DNA of 64,000 bases from CAXBNB01 sp040222275 (GCA_040222275.1 JAVKDJ010000013.1:186001-250000), one strand, 5' to 3'. Positions 19,136 to 29,839 are shown, numbered from the stretch's first letter. Numbers and translations are program-made. Notes: generated by a model from the letters alone, not told the origin.

Positions 19136-22100
19136 ATGCGTTATACTTTCCCCTTATTTGGAGCCTGCTATTTGATTGTGGCAATACTGCAAATATCTTG
19201 TACCTCACAGCCCGGTCATGGATTGGCCGACAATAGAAAAGTGCCGGATGTTATTGACTTCAATTACCATGTGAAGCCCATCCTTTCCGACAAATGCTTT
19301 GCTTGTCATGGGCCGGACCTGGCCAATCAGAAGGGGGACCTCAGGTTGGATACCCCGGAAGGTGCTTTCGACACCAGCCTGGAAAGTGGCGGTCATCCGA
19401 TTGTGCCAGGCGACCTCTCCCAAAGTGTGGCCTATACCAAAATTACATCCCATGATCCGGAAAATATCATGCCACCACCAGAGAGTAACCTGGAACTCTC
19501 AGAATATGAAATCAAAATCATCAAGAAATGGATAGAGCAGGGAGCCGAATATAAGCCCCACTGGGCATTTACCAAACCTGCTGAGGTGGAGGTGCCGGAG
19601 ACAAGGCAGGAAGAATGGGCGAAAAACCCTATCGACTATTTTGTGGCAAAAAAACTTGAAAACGTGGGGCTGAAAACCTCCCCCGAAGCAGATAAAGAGC
19701 AACTTATAAGAAGGGTTACCTTTGACCTGACAGGCTTGCCACCCACTGCCAGTGAAATAGATGATTTCGTAAATGACGATAGTGACCAATCTTACGAAAA
19801 AGTGGTGGACAGGCTTCTGTCCTCACCGCATTATGGCGAGCGAATGGCGAGCGAGTGGCTGGATGTGGCCAGATATGCCGATTCGCACGGGTATCAGGAC
19901 GACAGGCCCAGGACCATGTGGCCATGGCGCGATTGGGTGATCAACGCCTATAACGACAACCTGCCCTACAATGATTTTGTTACCTGGCAACTTGCCGGCG
20001 ACCTGCTGCCCAACGCCACTTTTGATCAAAAGCTGGCTTCAGGGTTCAACAGAAACCACGCCATCACCCAGGAAGGTGGGATCATAGAAGAAGAATATCT
20101 GGTGGAATATGCCGCCGACAGGGTGCAAACTTTTGGTACAGCATTTATCGGGCTCACGGTTCAATGCGCCAGGTGCCACGACCACAAATATGACCCATTG
20201 TCCCAGAAGGAATTTTACCAACTTTTCTCTTTTTTCAACAACAACAATGAGCGGGGGAAAATAAGCTACAGCGACCTGGCACCAAAACCCTCTATCAAAT
20301 ATGAGAATGAGGAATTGGAAAGCGAAGTGGCCGAGATCAAAGAGATGCTGGCCGATTTGGAGCAAAAGCACAAGGAATTCAATCCCGAAATAAAGGAAGA
20401 AACCCTGAGGGCTTGGTTTGACGGGTTGGATTGGAAAGCACTGGAAGAATCAGGGCTGGAAGCACGCTATTTGCTGGACTACCAGGAGGCAGGCACCATG
20501 AGGGACGAGGTATCCAGGGAGTTTGCAGGATCTATAAATTTCAAACTCCCATTAACCATCCCAAAACCCGAAAGTGTACCCGGAAAATATGGGCAGGCAT
20601 TGAAGTTTAATGGCACCAATACACTCACCATTGGCGATGTGGGTGACAATGAGCATTATGACAAGTTTTCTTTGGGAGGATGGATCAATTATTCGGAGAC
20701 ACCAACTTACAACGCAGGCATATTGTCCAGACGAAACGGTGAGCACAACAGATCGGGTTATGGCTTGTACCTGGGAGACGACAATGCTCTGAGGTTGCAG
20801 GTGGTCAGTACATTGAGGGAGCTTATTGAAATCAAAACCAAAATTAAAATACCAAAAGGCGAATGGGTCAACGTTTATGGTACTTATGACGGCTCTGGCA
20901 AAGCTTCAGGAGCCAGCCTGTTTGTGAATGGGGTGAAGCAGAAAGTTGAAATCCTGTCGGACAACCTGGGCGCAGGAAGCATTTTGGTAGGTACCCAACT
21001 TACCGTGGGCAACTGGATGATACGGGCCCAGCCAAGGAGCAACCTCGGCGGATTTAAAGGTGCCATAGATGATATTTCGCTTTACAACCGTGAACTCAGC
21101 CCACTGGAAGTGCGGTACCTCTACGATCAGCAACCACAATACGAATCTGAAGTGGTGTACAACACCTATATAAAAAGGGAAACCGACGGAATGGCCAGAA
21201 TCCAGGCCAGACTTGATAGCCTGAGGGCCATAGACACCACCATCCCCTATGTGATGATCATGGAAGAGCTGGATAGTATCAAGCCAGCCTACATACTGGC
21301 CAGGGGTGTTTACAATGCCCATGGGGAAAAAGTCAACCGAGCAACACCTGAGTCCATCCTGAAATTTTCAAAAGACCTGCCACAAAACAGGCTTGGCCTG
21401 GCACAGTGGCTGTTCGATGAAGACCATCCATTGACGAGCCGGGTGATAGTCAACAGGTATTGGCAGATGCTCTTTGGAAAAGGGCTGGTATCCACACCGG
21501 AAGACTTTGGAAACCAGGGCGCATTGCCTTCGCACCCCGAATTGCTGGATTGGTTGGCCCTTGAATTGATCCGAAATGATTGGGACATGAAGAAAACGTT
21601 GAAACTCATGGTGATGTCTGCCACGTACCGTCAGTCTTCGGTGATCAACTCCAAAAGTTATAAACTTGATCCAGAAAACACCTATTTGTCCAGGGGGCCT
21701 TACAAAAAACTGACCGCAGAGATGATGCGGGACCAGGCGCTGGCAGCCAGTGGTTTGCTCAATAGGAAAGTCGGTGGTAAATGGGTGAAACCTTATCAGC
21801 CAGCCGGGATTTGGAAAGAAATGGCCAATCAAATTGGTGAAAACAAATATCGACAGAGTACTGGCAATGACCTGTACCGAAGAAGTATCTATACCTATTG
21901 GAAGCGCACGATTCCAGTGCCTTCTATGCTTACTTTTGATGCCTCTGAGCGGGCCATGTGTACTGTGAAAAGGCAATCGACCAGCACACCCCTCCAGTCG
22001 CTGGTGCTGCTCAACGACCCACAGTATGTGGAGGCCTCCAGAAAACTTTCTGAGCACCTGATCAGTACCATGGGCGATTTGCCCTCCGAATGGATTGAAG

Positions 22101-22330
22101 AAGGGTTTAAGACATTGGTGACCAGGGAGGCTTCTGAAGATGAAATCGAAATGTTGGTTGGCATATTCAATGCTGAGCTGCAAAGGTTTGGTTCAGACCG
22201 TACAAGTGGGGTGAAATTGATCAAAATAGGGGCTTCAGGGCTGGAAGGTGAGATAGATCAAAAGAAATTGGCCGCACTCACGGTAGTCATCAATGCTATC
22301 CTCAATCTGGACGAAACCAAACATTGTTAA
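19136..22330 (+). CDS. PSCyt1/DUF1549/DUF1553 lipoprotein with two CxxCH motifs and a LamG domain (copy 1)
   Basis: A 1064-residue exported protein of the cytochrome-like family best known from Planctomycetes. An N-terminal lipoprotein signal (cysteine in ILQISCTS) is followed by the PSCyt1 domain with haem-binding motif CFACH at residues 54-58. The DUF1549 region carries a second CxxCH, CARCH, at residues 344-348. A LamG/concanavalin-like insert (about 460-660) and the C-terminal DUF1553 domain (about 730-1000, with NRYWQMLFGKGLV and MRDQALAASGLL) complete it. Both haem motifs suggest redox function at the cell surface or in the periplasm; the LamG insert suggests carbohydrate binding. Substrate is unknown. 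It is followed after 30 bases by its DUF1501 partner and has a close paralogue at 23821. Confidence 0.9.
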   Translation: MRYTFPLFGACYLIVAILQISCTSQPGHGLADNRKVPDVIDFNYHVKPILSDKCFACHGPDLANQKGDLRLDTPEGAFDTSLESGGHPIVPGDLSQSVAYTKITSHDPENIMPPPESNLELSEYEIKIIKKWIEQGAEYKPHWAFTKPAEVEVPETRQEEWAKNPIDYFVAKKLENVGLKTSPEADKEQLIRRVTFDLTGLPPTASEIDDFVNDDSDQSYEKVVDRLLSSPHYGERMASEWLDVARYADSHGYQDDRPRTMWPWRDWVINAYNDNLPYNDFVTWQLAGDLLPNATFDQKLASGFNRNHAITQEGGIIEEEYLVEYAADRVQTFGTAFIGLTVQCARCHDHKYDPLSQKEFYQLFSFFNNNNERGKISYSDLAPKPSIKYENEELESEVAEIKEMLADLEQKHKEFNPEIKEETLRAWFDGLDWKALEESGLEARYLLDYQEAGTMRDEVSREFAGSINFKLPLTIPKPESVPGKYGQALKFNGTNTLTIGDVGDNEHYDKFSLGGWINYSETPTYNAGILSRRNGEHNRSGYGLYLGDDNALRLQVVSTLRELIEIKTKIKIPKGEWVNVYGTYDGSGKASGASLFVNGVKQKVEILSDNLGAGSILVGTQLTVGNWMIRAQPRSNLGGFKGAIDDISLYNRELSPLEVRYLYDQQPQYESEVVYNTYIKRETDGMARIQARLDSLRAIDTTIPYVMIMEELDSIKPAYILARGVYNAHGEKVNRATPESILKFSKDLPQNRLGLAQWLFDEDHPLTSRVIVNRYWQMLFGKGLVSTPEDFGNQGALPSHPELLDWLALELIRNDWDMKKTLKLMVMSATYRQSSVINSKSYKLDPENTYLSRGPYKKLTAEMMRDQALAASGLLNRKVGGKWVKPYQPAGIWKEMANQIGENKYRQSTGNDLYRRSIYTYWKRTIPVPSMLTFDASERAMCTVKRQSTSTPLQSLVLLNDPQYVEASRKLSEHLISTMGDLPSEWIEEGFKTLVTREASEDEIEMLVGIFNAELQRFGSDRTSGVKLIKIGASGLEGEIDQKKLAALTVVINAILNLDETKHC

Positions 22331-22360
22331 AAAAATTATTCATTTGGAAAAACATTAAAC

Positions 22361-23818
22361 ATGAACGATCCTCATTCCGAATATTTACACAAAATAAACC
22401 GGAGACATTTCCTCTCCAAGTCCAGTTTAGGCATAGGTACCCTTGCCCTTGGTTCGCTTCTGGGCTGCAACTCATCAAGCAGGGATAGCGATGAATTGGC
22501 CGAAGAACAACTCCGAAAGCTGCACCATATTGCGCCAAAAGCCAAAAGGATCATTTACCTTTTTCAAAGTGGGGGGCCTTCACAGATCGACCTGTTTGAC
22601 TACAAGCCATTGCTCATGAAAATGCGTGGTGAAGACCTGCCCGATTCTGTAAGGCAGGGCCAGCGACTGACCGGCATGACGTCCGGACAGTCGTCGTTTC
22701 CACTTGCCCCGGCCATTTTCGATTTCAAGCAGCACGGTGAAAGTGGTGCCTGGGTGAGCGAACTGATGCCACATACGGCCAAGGTGGTGGACGACCTGTG
22801 CTTCATCAAGTCTATGCATACAGAAGCGATCAACCACGATCCGGCCATTACTTTTTTCCAAACAGGCTCGCAACAGGCCGGCAGGCCGAGTATAGGGTCC
22901 TGGCTCAGCTATGGGCTGGGCAGTATGAATGAAAACCTTCCTACATTCAGCGTGTTGCTCTCCAGGGGTGCCCAGCGGCCCCAGCCTATTTATTCCAGGC
23001 TTTGGGGAAATGGATTTCTTGCCTCCCTGCACCAGGGGGTGCAGTTTAGATCGGGCAAAGACCCGGTACTATACCTGCAAAACCCTGAAGGAATAGATCC
23101 TACATCGCGAAGGCATGTATTGGATGTGCTGTCAAAAATGAACCAGATGAGGATGAAAGATTTTGGTGATCCGGAAATACAATCGAGGATTGCCCAATAT
23201 GAAATGGCCTATAAAATGCAGACATCAGTACCGGAAGCTACCGACTTATCTGGCGAGCCGGATGAAGTTTTTGAGCTGTATGGGGAAGATGCAAGAAAGC
23301 CGGGAACCTATGCGGCCAATTGCCTGCTGGCCCGAAGGTTGGCCGAACGAGATGTCAAGTTTGTGCAGTTGTACCACCTTGGGTGGGACCAACACTCAGA
23401 CCTGCCCAGGGAAATTACTTCCCAATGCAGGGACACAGACCAGGCATCTGCTGCCTTGGTCACAGACCTAAAGAGGCGGGGTTTGCTCGACGATACCCTC
23501 GTGATTTGGGGTGGGGAATTCGGACGTACCAACTTTAGCCAGGGCAGGCTCACAGAGACCAATTACGGGCGCGACCACCATCCCAGGTGCTTTACAGTAT
23601 GGATGGCTGGCGGTGGCATCAAGCCAGGCATGTCGTATGGTGAAACGGACGATTTTAGCTACAACATTGTGAAAGACCCGGTGCATGTCCATGACTTTCA
23701 GGCCACTGTGCTTCATCAGATGGGAGTGGACCATGAACGCCTCACATTCAAACACCAGGGCAGGAGGTACAGGCTTACCGATGTACATGGCAGGGTTGTG
23801 AAGGAGATATTGACTTAA
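22361..23818 (+). CDS. DUF1501 Tat-exported protein (copy 1)
   Basis: A 485-residue member of the DUF1501 family, which has an alkaline-phosphatase/sulfatase-like fold and nearly always accompanies PSCyt1/DUF1553 genes. The N terminus has a twin-arginine signal (NRRHFLSKSSLG) with a lipobox-like LLGC, so it is probably Tat-exported and lipid-anchored. Conserved family features are the FQSGGPSQIDLFD segment near residue 70, the MHTEAINHDPA segment near 150 and VWGGEFGRTNFSQG near residue 385. Whether it hydrolyses sulfate or phosphate esters or assists an oxidation is unknown. It lies between copy 1 and copy 2 of the haem-motif proteins; the next gene starts two bases after its stop codon. Confidence 0.9.
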   Translation: MNDPHSEYLHKINRRHFLSKSSLGIGTLALGSLLGCNSSSRDSDELAEEQLRKLHHIAPKAKRIIYLFQSGGPSQIDLFDYKPLLMKMRGEDLPDSVRQGQRLTGMTSGQSSFPLAPAIFDFKQHGESGAWVSELMPHTAKVVDDLCFIKSMHTEAINHDPAITFFQTGSQQAGRPSIGSWLSYGLGSMNENLPTFSVLLSRGAQRPQPIYSRLWGNGFLASLHQGVQFRSGKDPVLYLQNPEGIDPTSRRHVLDVLSKMNQMRMKDFGDPEIQSRIAQYEMAYKMQTSVPEATDLSGEPDEVFELYGEDARKPGTYAANCLLARRLAERDVKFVQLYHLGWDQHSDLPREITSQCRDTDQASAALVTDLKRRGLLDDTLVIWGGEFGRTNFSQGRLTETNYGRDHHPRCFTVWMAGGGIKPGMSYGETDDFSYNIVKDPVHVHDFQATVLHQMGVDHERLTFKHQGRRYRLTDVHGRVVKEILT

Positions 23819-23820
23819 TT

Positions 23821-26800
23821 ATGACCATGAGGTATTTGGTATTATTTCTGGCGGTGGTTTTTATATTAGGCTCTTGTAACAATGAGAGTGAAAACCTGGC
23901 CAATACAAGCAATGTTATGCCAGAAGTGATAGATTATAATATTCATATCAAGCCAATTATTTCTGACAAATGTTTTGCCTGCCATGGCCCTGACAAAGCC
24001 AGTCAAAAAGCCGGACTAGCCCTGCACACGGCGGAAAGGGCATACTCCGAGTTGAAGGAAAACCCTGGGCATTTTGCCATAGTACAGGGAAAAGCCCAAG
24101 ACAGTGAAGTAGTCAAAAGAATAACATCAGAAGACGAAGAGGAAATGATGCCTCCGATGGAGTCGAATTTAAAACTCAGTGATTACGAACGTCAGCTTAT
24201 TGTAAAATGGATAGAACAGGGAGCAGTCTATAAACCTCATTGGTCGCTGATCCCTGTTGAAAAACCAGAAATCCCTTTAGTGAAAAATGATGCCTGGCCT
24301 TCAAACCCAATTGATAATTTTATTTTATCGAAGTTAGAATCCATAGGACTGGAACCAGAAGGGAAGGCCACCAAAGAAAAACTTATCAGAAGGGTTTCGT
24401 TCGATATTACAGGCCTGCCACCAACCATAGAAGAAATAGATGCCTTTCTGGAGGATGAAAGTGAAAATGCGTATGAGAAGGTAGTGGACAGGCTTCTTGG
24501 CTCAGTTGCCTACGCCGAACACATGGCATCTAAGTGGTTGGATATCTCACGATATGCGGACTCACACGGCTATCAGGATGATTTTTACAGAAGTATGTGG
24601 GCTTGGAGGGAATGGGTAATCAAAGCATACAACGAAAACATTCCTTTCGATCAATTCCTAACCTGGCAAATGGCCGGAGACTTATTGCCAAATGCCACCT
24701 ACGAACAGAAATTAGCAACAGGGTTTAACAGAAACCATAGCATCAACCAGGAAGGTGGTATTATTGAAGAGGAGTTTAAAGTAGAATACGTAGCAGATAG
24801 GGCAAATACCCTGGGCGCGGCAGTCTTGGGCCTTACAGTGGAATGCGCGAGGTGCCACGATCATAAATATGACCCAATATCCCAAAAAAACTACTACGAA
24901 TTGTATGGCTTCTTCAATAGTGTACCCGACGAGGGCAAGGGCAGGCTGATGGGGGCAGCACCCGGACCATCTGTTAAATATCCTGAAGAAAAGCTAAACG
25001 AATTAAGGGCATATTTGGTAGAAATAAACGACAAACAGACCAACACGATTTTTGAGCGCAAACAGGAAGTCTATAGCAACCCACTTCGTGATAAAAAATT
25101 TAAGGCCTGGGTAGAAAACTACGCCCCCACAAAGGCAAGCACAATTTCCCGAAGTATTGCCCCTGCGGCTTATTTTTCATTTGACGATCTGGACGACTCA
25201 TCTAATACTGATCAATGGAATATCCGGGATAAGAAAAAACAACTCGAAACAATACGGCCTGGTACAGGTAAGTATGGAAAGGGGCTTTTTATTGGACGGG
25301 GACAAAACTACGACTTAGGCGGGAGCAAATTCATCAGCGAAAGTCAGCCTTTTACGATCTCATTCTGGTTTTTCAATAAATTCAAAAACGGAAAAACAAT
25401 TCTTTCCAAAATTGACGAGCAATCTAAAAGTGGAATAAAAATCGAAACTCATTCCGGTTACATCCACCTAATGACACCTATATCCAGCAAAGATGGCGGT
25501 GAAAGATTAATCTCGGACAAACTTATCCCGGATGGCAAATGGACTCACCTTACGATTACTTATGATGCTTCAGGAACATTAAACGGACTCTCACTTTATG
25601 TAAATGGAGACCCCATGAAACTAAATGGAGATAAAGAACAGGCATTTTCACATGTATCGGCTAATTCCCTGTTAAGAATAGCCTATCCCAATGGACTTGC
25701 CGGTTCGGGAATTGACGAAATCCACCTTTTCGACAAGGAGCTAAGCCAACAGGAAATCCAATCCATAGTCAACTTCAATCCTATTGATGGTTTGATGCAA
25801 AAGGAATTTGCTGACCTTGGGGATAAAGATAAAAACCTTGTCACCGATCATTTTCTTTATCACAAAGACCGGGAATTCGGAATAGCCTTACGAAACCTGG
25901 AATCAGTGAGGTTCAAAAGGCTCGATGTGCCGGATGAAGGTGATGTGAAAACTATGGTGATGGCCGATTTGCCAGAACCCAATAAAACCTATATCCTCAA
26001 CAGAGGGGCATATGATGCTGCCGGAGAGGAGGTCCTGCCTGCTACCCCTGAATCGATCATGACATTTAGCGATTCATTGCCCAGAAACCGCCTCGGACTG
26101 GCCAGGTGGCTCATTGACCCTAAAAACCCACTCCCTTCTCGGGTAGCTGTAAACCGCTACTGGCAGTACATTTTTGGGCGTGGTATTGTAAAAACAGTCG
26201 ATGATTTTGGCAATCAGGGGGCACTGCCCTCCCATCCGGAACTACTGGATTGGCTGGCGGGCTATTTCATGGAAAATGAATGGAATACCAAGGACATAAT
26301 CAAAATGATGGTGATGTCTTCCACTTATCAGCAAAAATCTGAAGTCAGTGAAAAGAAGAGGGAAATAGATTTGGATAACATTTACCTGGCCAGGGGTCCC
26401 CGGTACAGGATGTCTGTGGAGATGATGCGCGACCAGGCCCTGGCTGCCAGCGGCCTACTCAATAGAAAAGTAGGTGGCCCAAGTGTGAGGCCATATCAGC
26501 CAGACAATCTTTGGAGTGCCATTACAGGTGGAGGGGCAGGTCCGCTAGCTAAATATGTACTGGATGTAAGCGAAGACCTGTACCGTAGAAGTCTATATAC
26601 ATTTTGGAAACGAACCGTGCCACCTCCCTCCATGCTTACTTTTGATGCTGCTACCAGGGACAGGTGCATCGTCAACCGCCAAAGCACAAACACTCCATTA
26701 CAGGCGTTGGTGCTGCTGAACGACCCACAATATATGGAGGCTGCAAGGGTTATGGCACAAAACTTATTAACAGAACAGCTACCCATAGAAAATAACATTA

Positions 26801-27036
26801 CCACCGCTTATAGAAAACTTACTGGTAGAAGGCCTGATGAAAATGAGTTAAAAACATTAATGGATGTTTATAACGATGGCTTAGGCTCATTTAATGATAA
26901 TCCGGAATTGATACCTGAGTTGCTGGAAATAGGAGATTATCCAATAGACGAAAGTTTGGATCAAAAGCTGCTAGCGGCACATACCTACACGATTAGTGCC
27001 ATTTTAAATTTAGACGAGACTATATCAAAAGAATAA
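23821..27036 (+). CDS. PSCyt1/DUF1549/DUF1553 lipoprotein with two CxxCH motifs (copy 2)
   Basis: A 1071-residue paralogue of the gene at 19136 with the same plan: lipoprotein signal (LGSCNN), haem motif CFACH at residues 51-55, second motif CARCH at residues 342-346, a LamG-like insert (about 450-640) and a C-terminal DUF1553 domain. The first 370 and last 350 residues align closely with copy 1, while the LamG insert and flanking linkers have diverged. That pattern suggests conserved chemistry with altered ligand binding. The DNA of this copy is visibly more AT-rich than copy 1. It starts two bases after the preceding DUF1501 stop and is followed by its own DUF1501 partner after five bases. 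Confidence 0.9.
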   Translation: MTMRYLVLFLAVVFILGSCNNESENLANTSNVMPEVIDYNIHIKPIISDKCFACHGPDKASQKAGLALHTAERAYSELKENPGHFAIVQGKAQDSEVVKRITSEDEEEMMPPMESNLKLSDYERQLIVKWIEQGAVYKPHWSLIPVEKPEIPLVKNDAWPSNPIDNFILSKLESIGLEPEGKATKEKLIRRVSFDITGLPPTIEEIDAFLEDESENAYEKVVDRLLGSVAYAEHMASKWLDISRYADSHGYQDDFYRSMWAWREWVIKAYNENIPFDQFLTWQMAGDLLPNATYEQKLATGFNRNHSINQEGGIIEEEFKVEYVADRANTLGAAVLGLTVECARCHDHKYDPISQKNYYELYGFFNSVPDEGKGRLMGAAPGPSVKYPEEKLNELRAYLVEINDKQTNTIFERKQEVYSNPLRDKKFKAWVENYAPTKASTISRSIAPAAYFSFDDLDDSSNTDQWNIRDKKKQLETIRPGTGKYGKGLFIGRGQNYDLGGSKFISESQPFTISFWFFNKFKNGKTILSKIDEQSKSGIKIETHSGYIHLMTPISSKDGGERLISDKLIPDGKWTHLTITYDASGTLNGLSLYVNGDPMKLNGDKEQAFSHVSANSLLRIAYPNGLAGSGIDEIHLFDKELSQQEIQSIVNFNPIDGLMQKEFADLGDKDKNLVTDHFLYHKDREFGIALRNLESVRFKRLDVPDEGDVKTMVMADLPEPNKTYILNRGAYDAAGEEVLPATPESIMTFSDSLPRNRLGLARWLIDPKNPLPSRVAVNRYWQYIFGRGIVKTVDDFGNQGALPSHPELLDWLAGYFMENEWNTKDIIKMMVMSSTYQQKSEVSEKKREIDLDNIYLARGPRYRMSVEMMRDQALAASGLLNRKVGGPSVRPYQPDNLWSAITGGGAGPLAKYVLDVSEDLYRRSLYTFWKRTVPPPSMLTFDAATRDRCIVNRQSTNTPLQALVLLNDPQYMEAARVMAQNLLTEQLPIENNITTAYRKLTGRRPDENELKTLMDVYNDGLGSFNDNPELIPELLEIGDYPIDESLDQKLLAAHTYTISAILNLDETISKE

Positions 27037-27041
27037 ATCAG

Positions 27042-28511
27042 ATGGATGAATTACATGAATATAGGATGAACCTGAACCGGCGTGAGTTTTTATCCAAAAC
27101 AAGTCTGGGCCTTGGTGCTACAGCGCTTGCTTCAATCATTCCGGGATGTGGCACCAAGGCCATATCAGGGTTGGAAAGCCTGTCAGATGGAAGTAGTGCA
27201 TTGAATGTAGCTCATATTGCCCCTAAAGCGAAGCGCGTTATCTATTTATTTCAAAGTGGTGGTCCTTCGCAGATAGAACTTTTTGACCCCAAGCCTGTGC
27301 TCAAGAAAATGTTTGGGGAAGAACTGCCAGCATCTGTACGAAATGGCCAAAGGCTCACTGGGATGACGGCCGGACAATCATCATTTCCTCTAGCTGGTTC
27401 TTATTTCAATTTTGAACAAAAAGGACAAAGCGGGGCATGGATGAGTGAGGCCCTGCCACATATTGCCAATATATCGGATGAGTTGTGCATCATCAAAAGC
27501 ATGCATACAGAAGCCATCAACCACGACCCGGCGATTACATTCTTTCAAACCGGCCACCAACAAGCAGGTAGGCCATGTATGGGCTCCTGGTTCAGCTACG
27601 GGTTGGGTAGTTTGAACAACAACCTCCCCACGTTCAGTGTGCTACTTTCCAGGGGATCCGGCAGACCCAATGCTCAACCTTTATACTCTAGATTATGGGG
27701 AAATGGATTCCTGCCATCGCTGCATCAGGGGGTGGAATTTCGATCGGGAGCAGATCCCGTATTATACCTCAATGATTTGCCTGGTATTTCCAAGCAAGGG
27801 AGGAGAAAAATGCTGGATAAAATAGCTGAATTGAACCAGGCTAAATTTGAAAAAACTGGGGACCCTGAAATACAAACACGTATTTCCCAATATGAAATGG
27901 CCTATAGAATGCAAACATCAGTACCGGAAACTATGGACATTTCAAAAGAACCGGAAGAGATTTTCGACCTGTACGGACCAGATTCCAGAACCCCCGGTAC
28001 CTATGCTGCCAATTGTATCTTGGCCCGAAGAATGGCAGAAAAAGATGTCCGCTTTATCCAGCTATACCACATGGGATGGGATCAGCATGGTGACCTCCCC
28101 AACGCCATTGGAAAACAGTGCAGGGATGTAGATCAGCCGACTGCCGCCCTCATCAAGGATTTAAAACGACGTGGTTTGCTGGATGATACGCTGGTCGTTT
28201 GGGGAGGAGAGTTTGGAAGGACCAATTACTCACAAGGAAAACTAACGCCGGAAAATTTTGGTAGGGACCATCACCCAAAATGCTTTAGCATTTTTATGGC
28301 AGGAGGTGGGGTTAAGCCTGGTATCAGTTATGGAGAAACTGATGATTTTAGTTACAACATTGTAAAAGACCCGGTACATGTTCACGATTTTCAAGCTACG
28401 CTGATGCACCTTTTAGGTGTGGATCATGAGAAGCTTACTTATAAACATCAGGGCAGGCGGTACAGACTAACGGATGTACATGGCCGGGTGGTAAAAGAAA
28501 TTCTAGCTTAA
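27042..28511 (+). CDS. DUF1501 Tat-exported protein (copy 2)
   Basis: A 489-residue paralogue of the gene at 22361. It has the twin-arginine signal NRREFLSKTSLG with a following lipobox-like IPGC and the same conserved segments (FQSGGPSQIELFD, MHTEAINHDPA, VWGGEFGRTNYSQG, TDDFSYNIVKDPVHVHDFQA). The two DUF1501 copies are more alike than the two haem-motif copies. It was probably duplicated together with its partner gene as a unit. Substrate and reaction are unknown. Confidence 0.9.
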   Translation: MDELHEYRMNLNRREFLSKTSLGLGATALASIIPGCGTKAISGLESLSDGSSALNVAHIAPKAKRVIYLFQSGGPSQIELFDPKPVLKKMFGEELPASVRNGQRLTGMTAGQSSFPLAGSYFNFEQKGQSGAWMSEALPHIANISDELCIIKSMHTEAINHDPAITFFQTGHQQAGRPCMGSWFSYGLGSLNNNLPTFSVLLSRGSGRPNAQPLYSRLWGNGFLPSLHQGVEFRSGADPVLYLNDLPGISKQGRRKMLDKIAELNQAKFEKTGDPEIQTRISQYEMAYRMQTSVPETMDISKEPEEIFDLYGPDSRTPGTYAANCILARRMAEKDVRFIQLYHMGWDQHGDLPNAIGKQCRDVDQPTAALIKDLKRRGLLDDTLVVWGGEFGRTNYSQGKLTPENFGRDHHPKCFSIFMAGGGVKPGISYGETDDFSYNIVKDPVHVHDFQATLMHLLGVDHEKLTYKHQGRRYRLTDVHGRVVKEILA

Positions 28512-28538
28512 CTATTCATAAAAATATAATCAAATAAT

Positions 28539-29615
28539 ATGCACAAAGAAAGCTCAAATTCCAGAAGGGAATTTATCAAAACCAGCGCCCTGGCAGGTGC
28601 CGCACTGAGTGTTCCATCTTTTGGGTTCAATATAGTAAACAAACCAGCCCTGGAAGATCAGGTTATTGGGCATGGAGGGTTCAAATACAAGGTTCACAAA
28701 TCGTGGGGCAACCTCAACCCCGATACCACCCCGGTGAAAAATTGTCACGAAATGGTGATGGATTCAAAAGGCCGGTTGATTATGGTAACGGATGAAACCA
28801 AAAACAACATCATTATTTATGATAAATCTGGCAAGTTGCTTACCTCTTGGGGTAGTGAGTTTAAAAGCGGGCATGGCCTCACTTTGTTCAACGAAGGAGG
28901 AGAAGATGTTTTGTTCATTTGCAATCCTGATGGGGAAGACCCAAGGGTAACCAAAACCACTGTTGATGGCAAAAAACTGCTGGAACTGCCCGACCCCAGG
29001 AAAATAGGTGTTTACGAAGAAAAAGACAGGTACAACCCGACCGAAACGGCTATTGCTCCCAATGGTGACATTTATGTTGCTGATGGCTATGGGTCGCAAT
29101 GGATACTCCAATTCAATAGCCAGGGTGAATTCATTAGGAAATTTGGCGGCAGGGGAGACAATGACGACCAGTTTAGTACAGCACATGGTGTAGCCATAGA
29201 CAACCGCGACCCCAACAACATTACCCTGCTTTGTACTTCCAGGGCACACAATTCGTTCAAGCGTTTCAGTCTGGATGGAAAATATCTATCAACGATTTTC
29301 CTGCCGGGAGCTTTCGTTTGCCGTGCAGTTATCGATGACGAAAATATTTATTCAGGAGTATGCTGGTCCAGGTTGAGGTACCTCAACCAGACAAGCGACT
29401 CGGGGTTTGTGACTATATTGGACAAAAGTGATAAAGTAATTTCCAATCCTGGTGGAACCAGGCCGGAGTACAAAAAAGGCGAACTCCAGTTGATGGTTCA
29501 GGAAACTCCATTGTTTAACCATTGTCACGATGTATGTGTGGATAATGACAAGAACCTTTACATCTGCCAGTGGAACGCCAACAAGTCTTACCCCATAAAG
29601 CTGGAAAGGGTGTAG
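28539..29615 (+). CDS. Tat-exported NHL-type beta-propeller protein
   Basis: A 358-residue protein with a twin-arginine signal (NSRREFIKTSALAGAALS) and a six-bladed-propeller body. Repeated blade motifs are visible, such as DSKGRLIMVTDETKNNIIIYD, APNGDIYVADGYGSQWILQFN and FGGRGDNDDQFSTAHGVAIDN. NHL propellers bind proteins or small ligands, and some relatives are lyases; no catalytic signature can be assigned here. It follows the second DUF1501 gene by 27 bases and probably belongs to the same transcript. Confidence 0.8.
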   Translation: MHKESSNSRREFIKTSALAGAALSVPSFGFNIVNKPALEDQVIGHGGFKYKVHKSWGNLNPDTTPVKNCHEMVMDSKGRLIMVTDETKNNIIIYDKSGKLLTSWGSEFKSGHGLTLFNEGGEDVLFICNPDGEDPRVTKTTVDGKKLLELPDPRKIGVYEEKDRYNPTETAIAPNGDIYVADGYGSQWILQFNSQGEFIRKFGGRGDNDDQFSTAHGVAIDNRDPNNITLLCTSRAHNSFKRFSLDGKYLSTIFLPGAFVCRAVIDDENIYSGVCWSRLRYLNQTSDSGFVTILDKSDKVISNPGGTRPEYKKGELQLMVQETPLFNHCHDVCVDNDKNLYICQWNANKSYPIKLERV

Positions 29616-29666
29616 GCACAAGGATAAACTCGAGCCTGCAAGGGCTTGTTGTATAAAAAAAACATT

Positions 29667-29681
29667 GCCTCTAATAGAGGC
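29667..29681. other. 15-base perfect palindrome upstream of fdhA
   Basis: GCCTCTA, one central A, then TAGAGGC. It sits in the 224-base gap between the propeller gene and fdhA, about 160 bases before the latter. It could be an operator or a small hairpin; there is no T-run, so a terminator is unlikely. Confidence 0.4.
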
Positions 29682-29839
29682 TGGATGAAATTGATCATGG
29701 ATGGCCCTTGCCATTCATGGGAGAGTAAAAGTGAATGAAGTTAGTATAGTATCGTGAAGAGGGCAACCCAAAAATGATCATGAATTGTTGACCCGTTACG
29801 AGTATTTTTTAAATATATATTTCACTAAAACTATAAACT

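Noticed and set aside
29785..29823. Promoter TTGTTG ... TATATTTC upstream of fdhA
   Set aside because: The -7 element is one base off and the spacing of about 25 bases is too long to claim.
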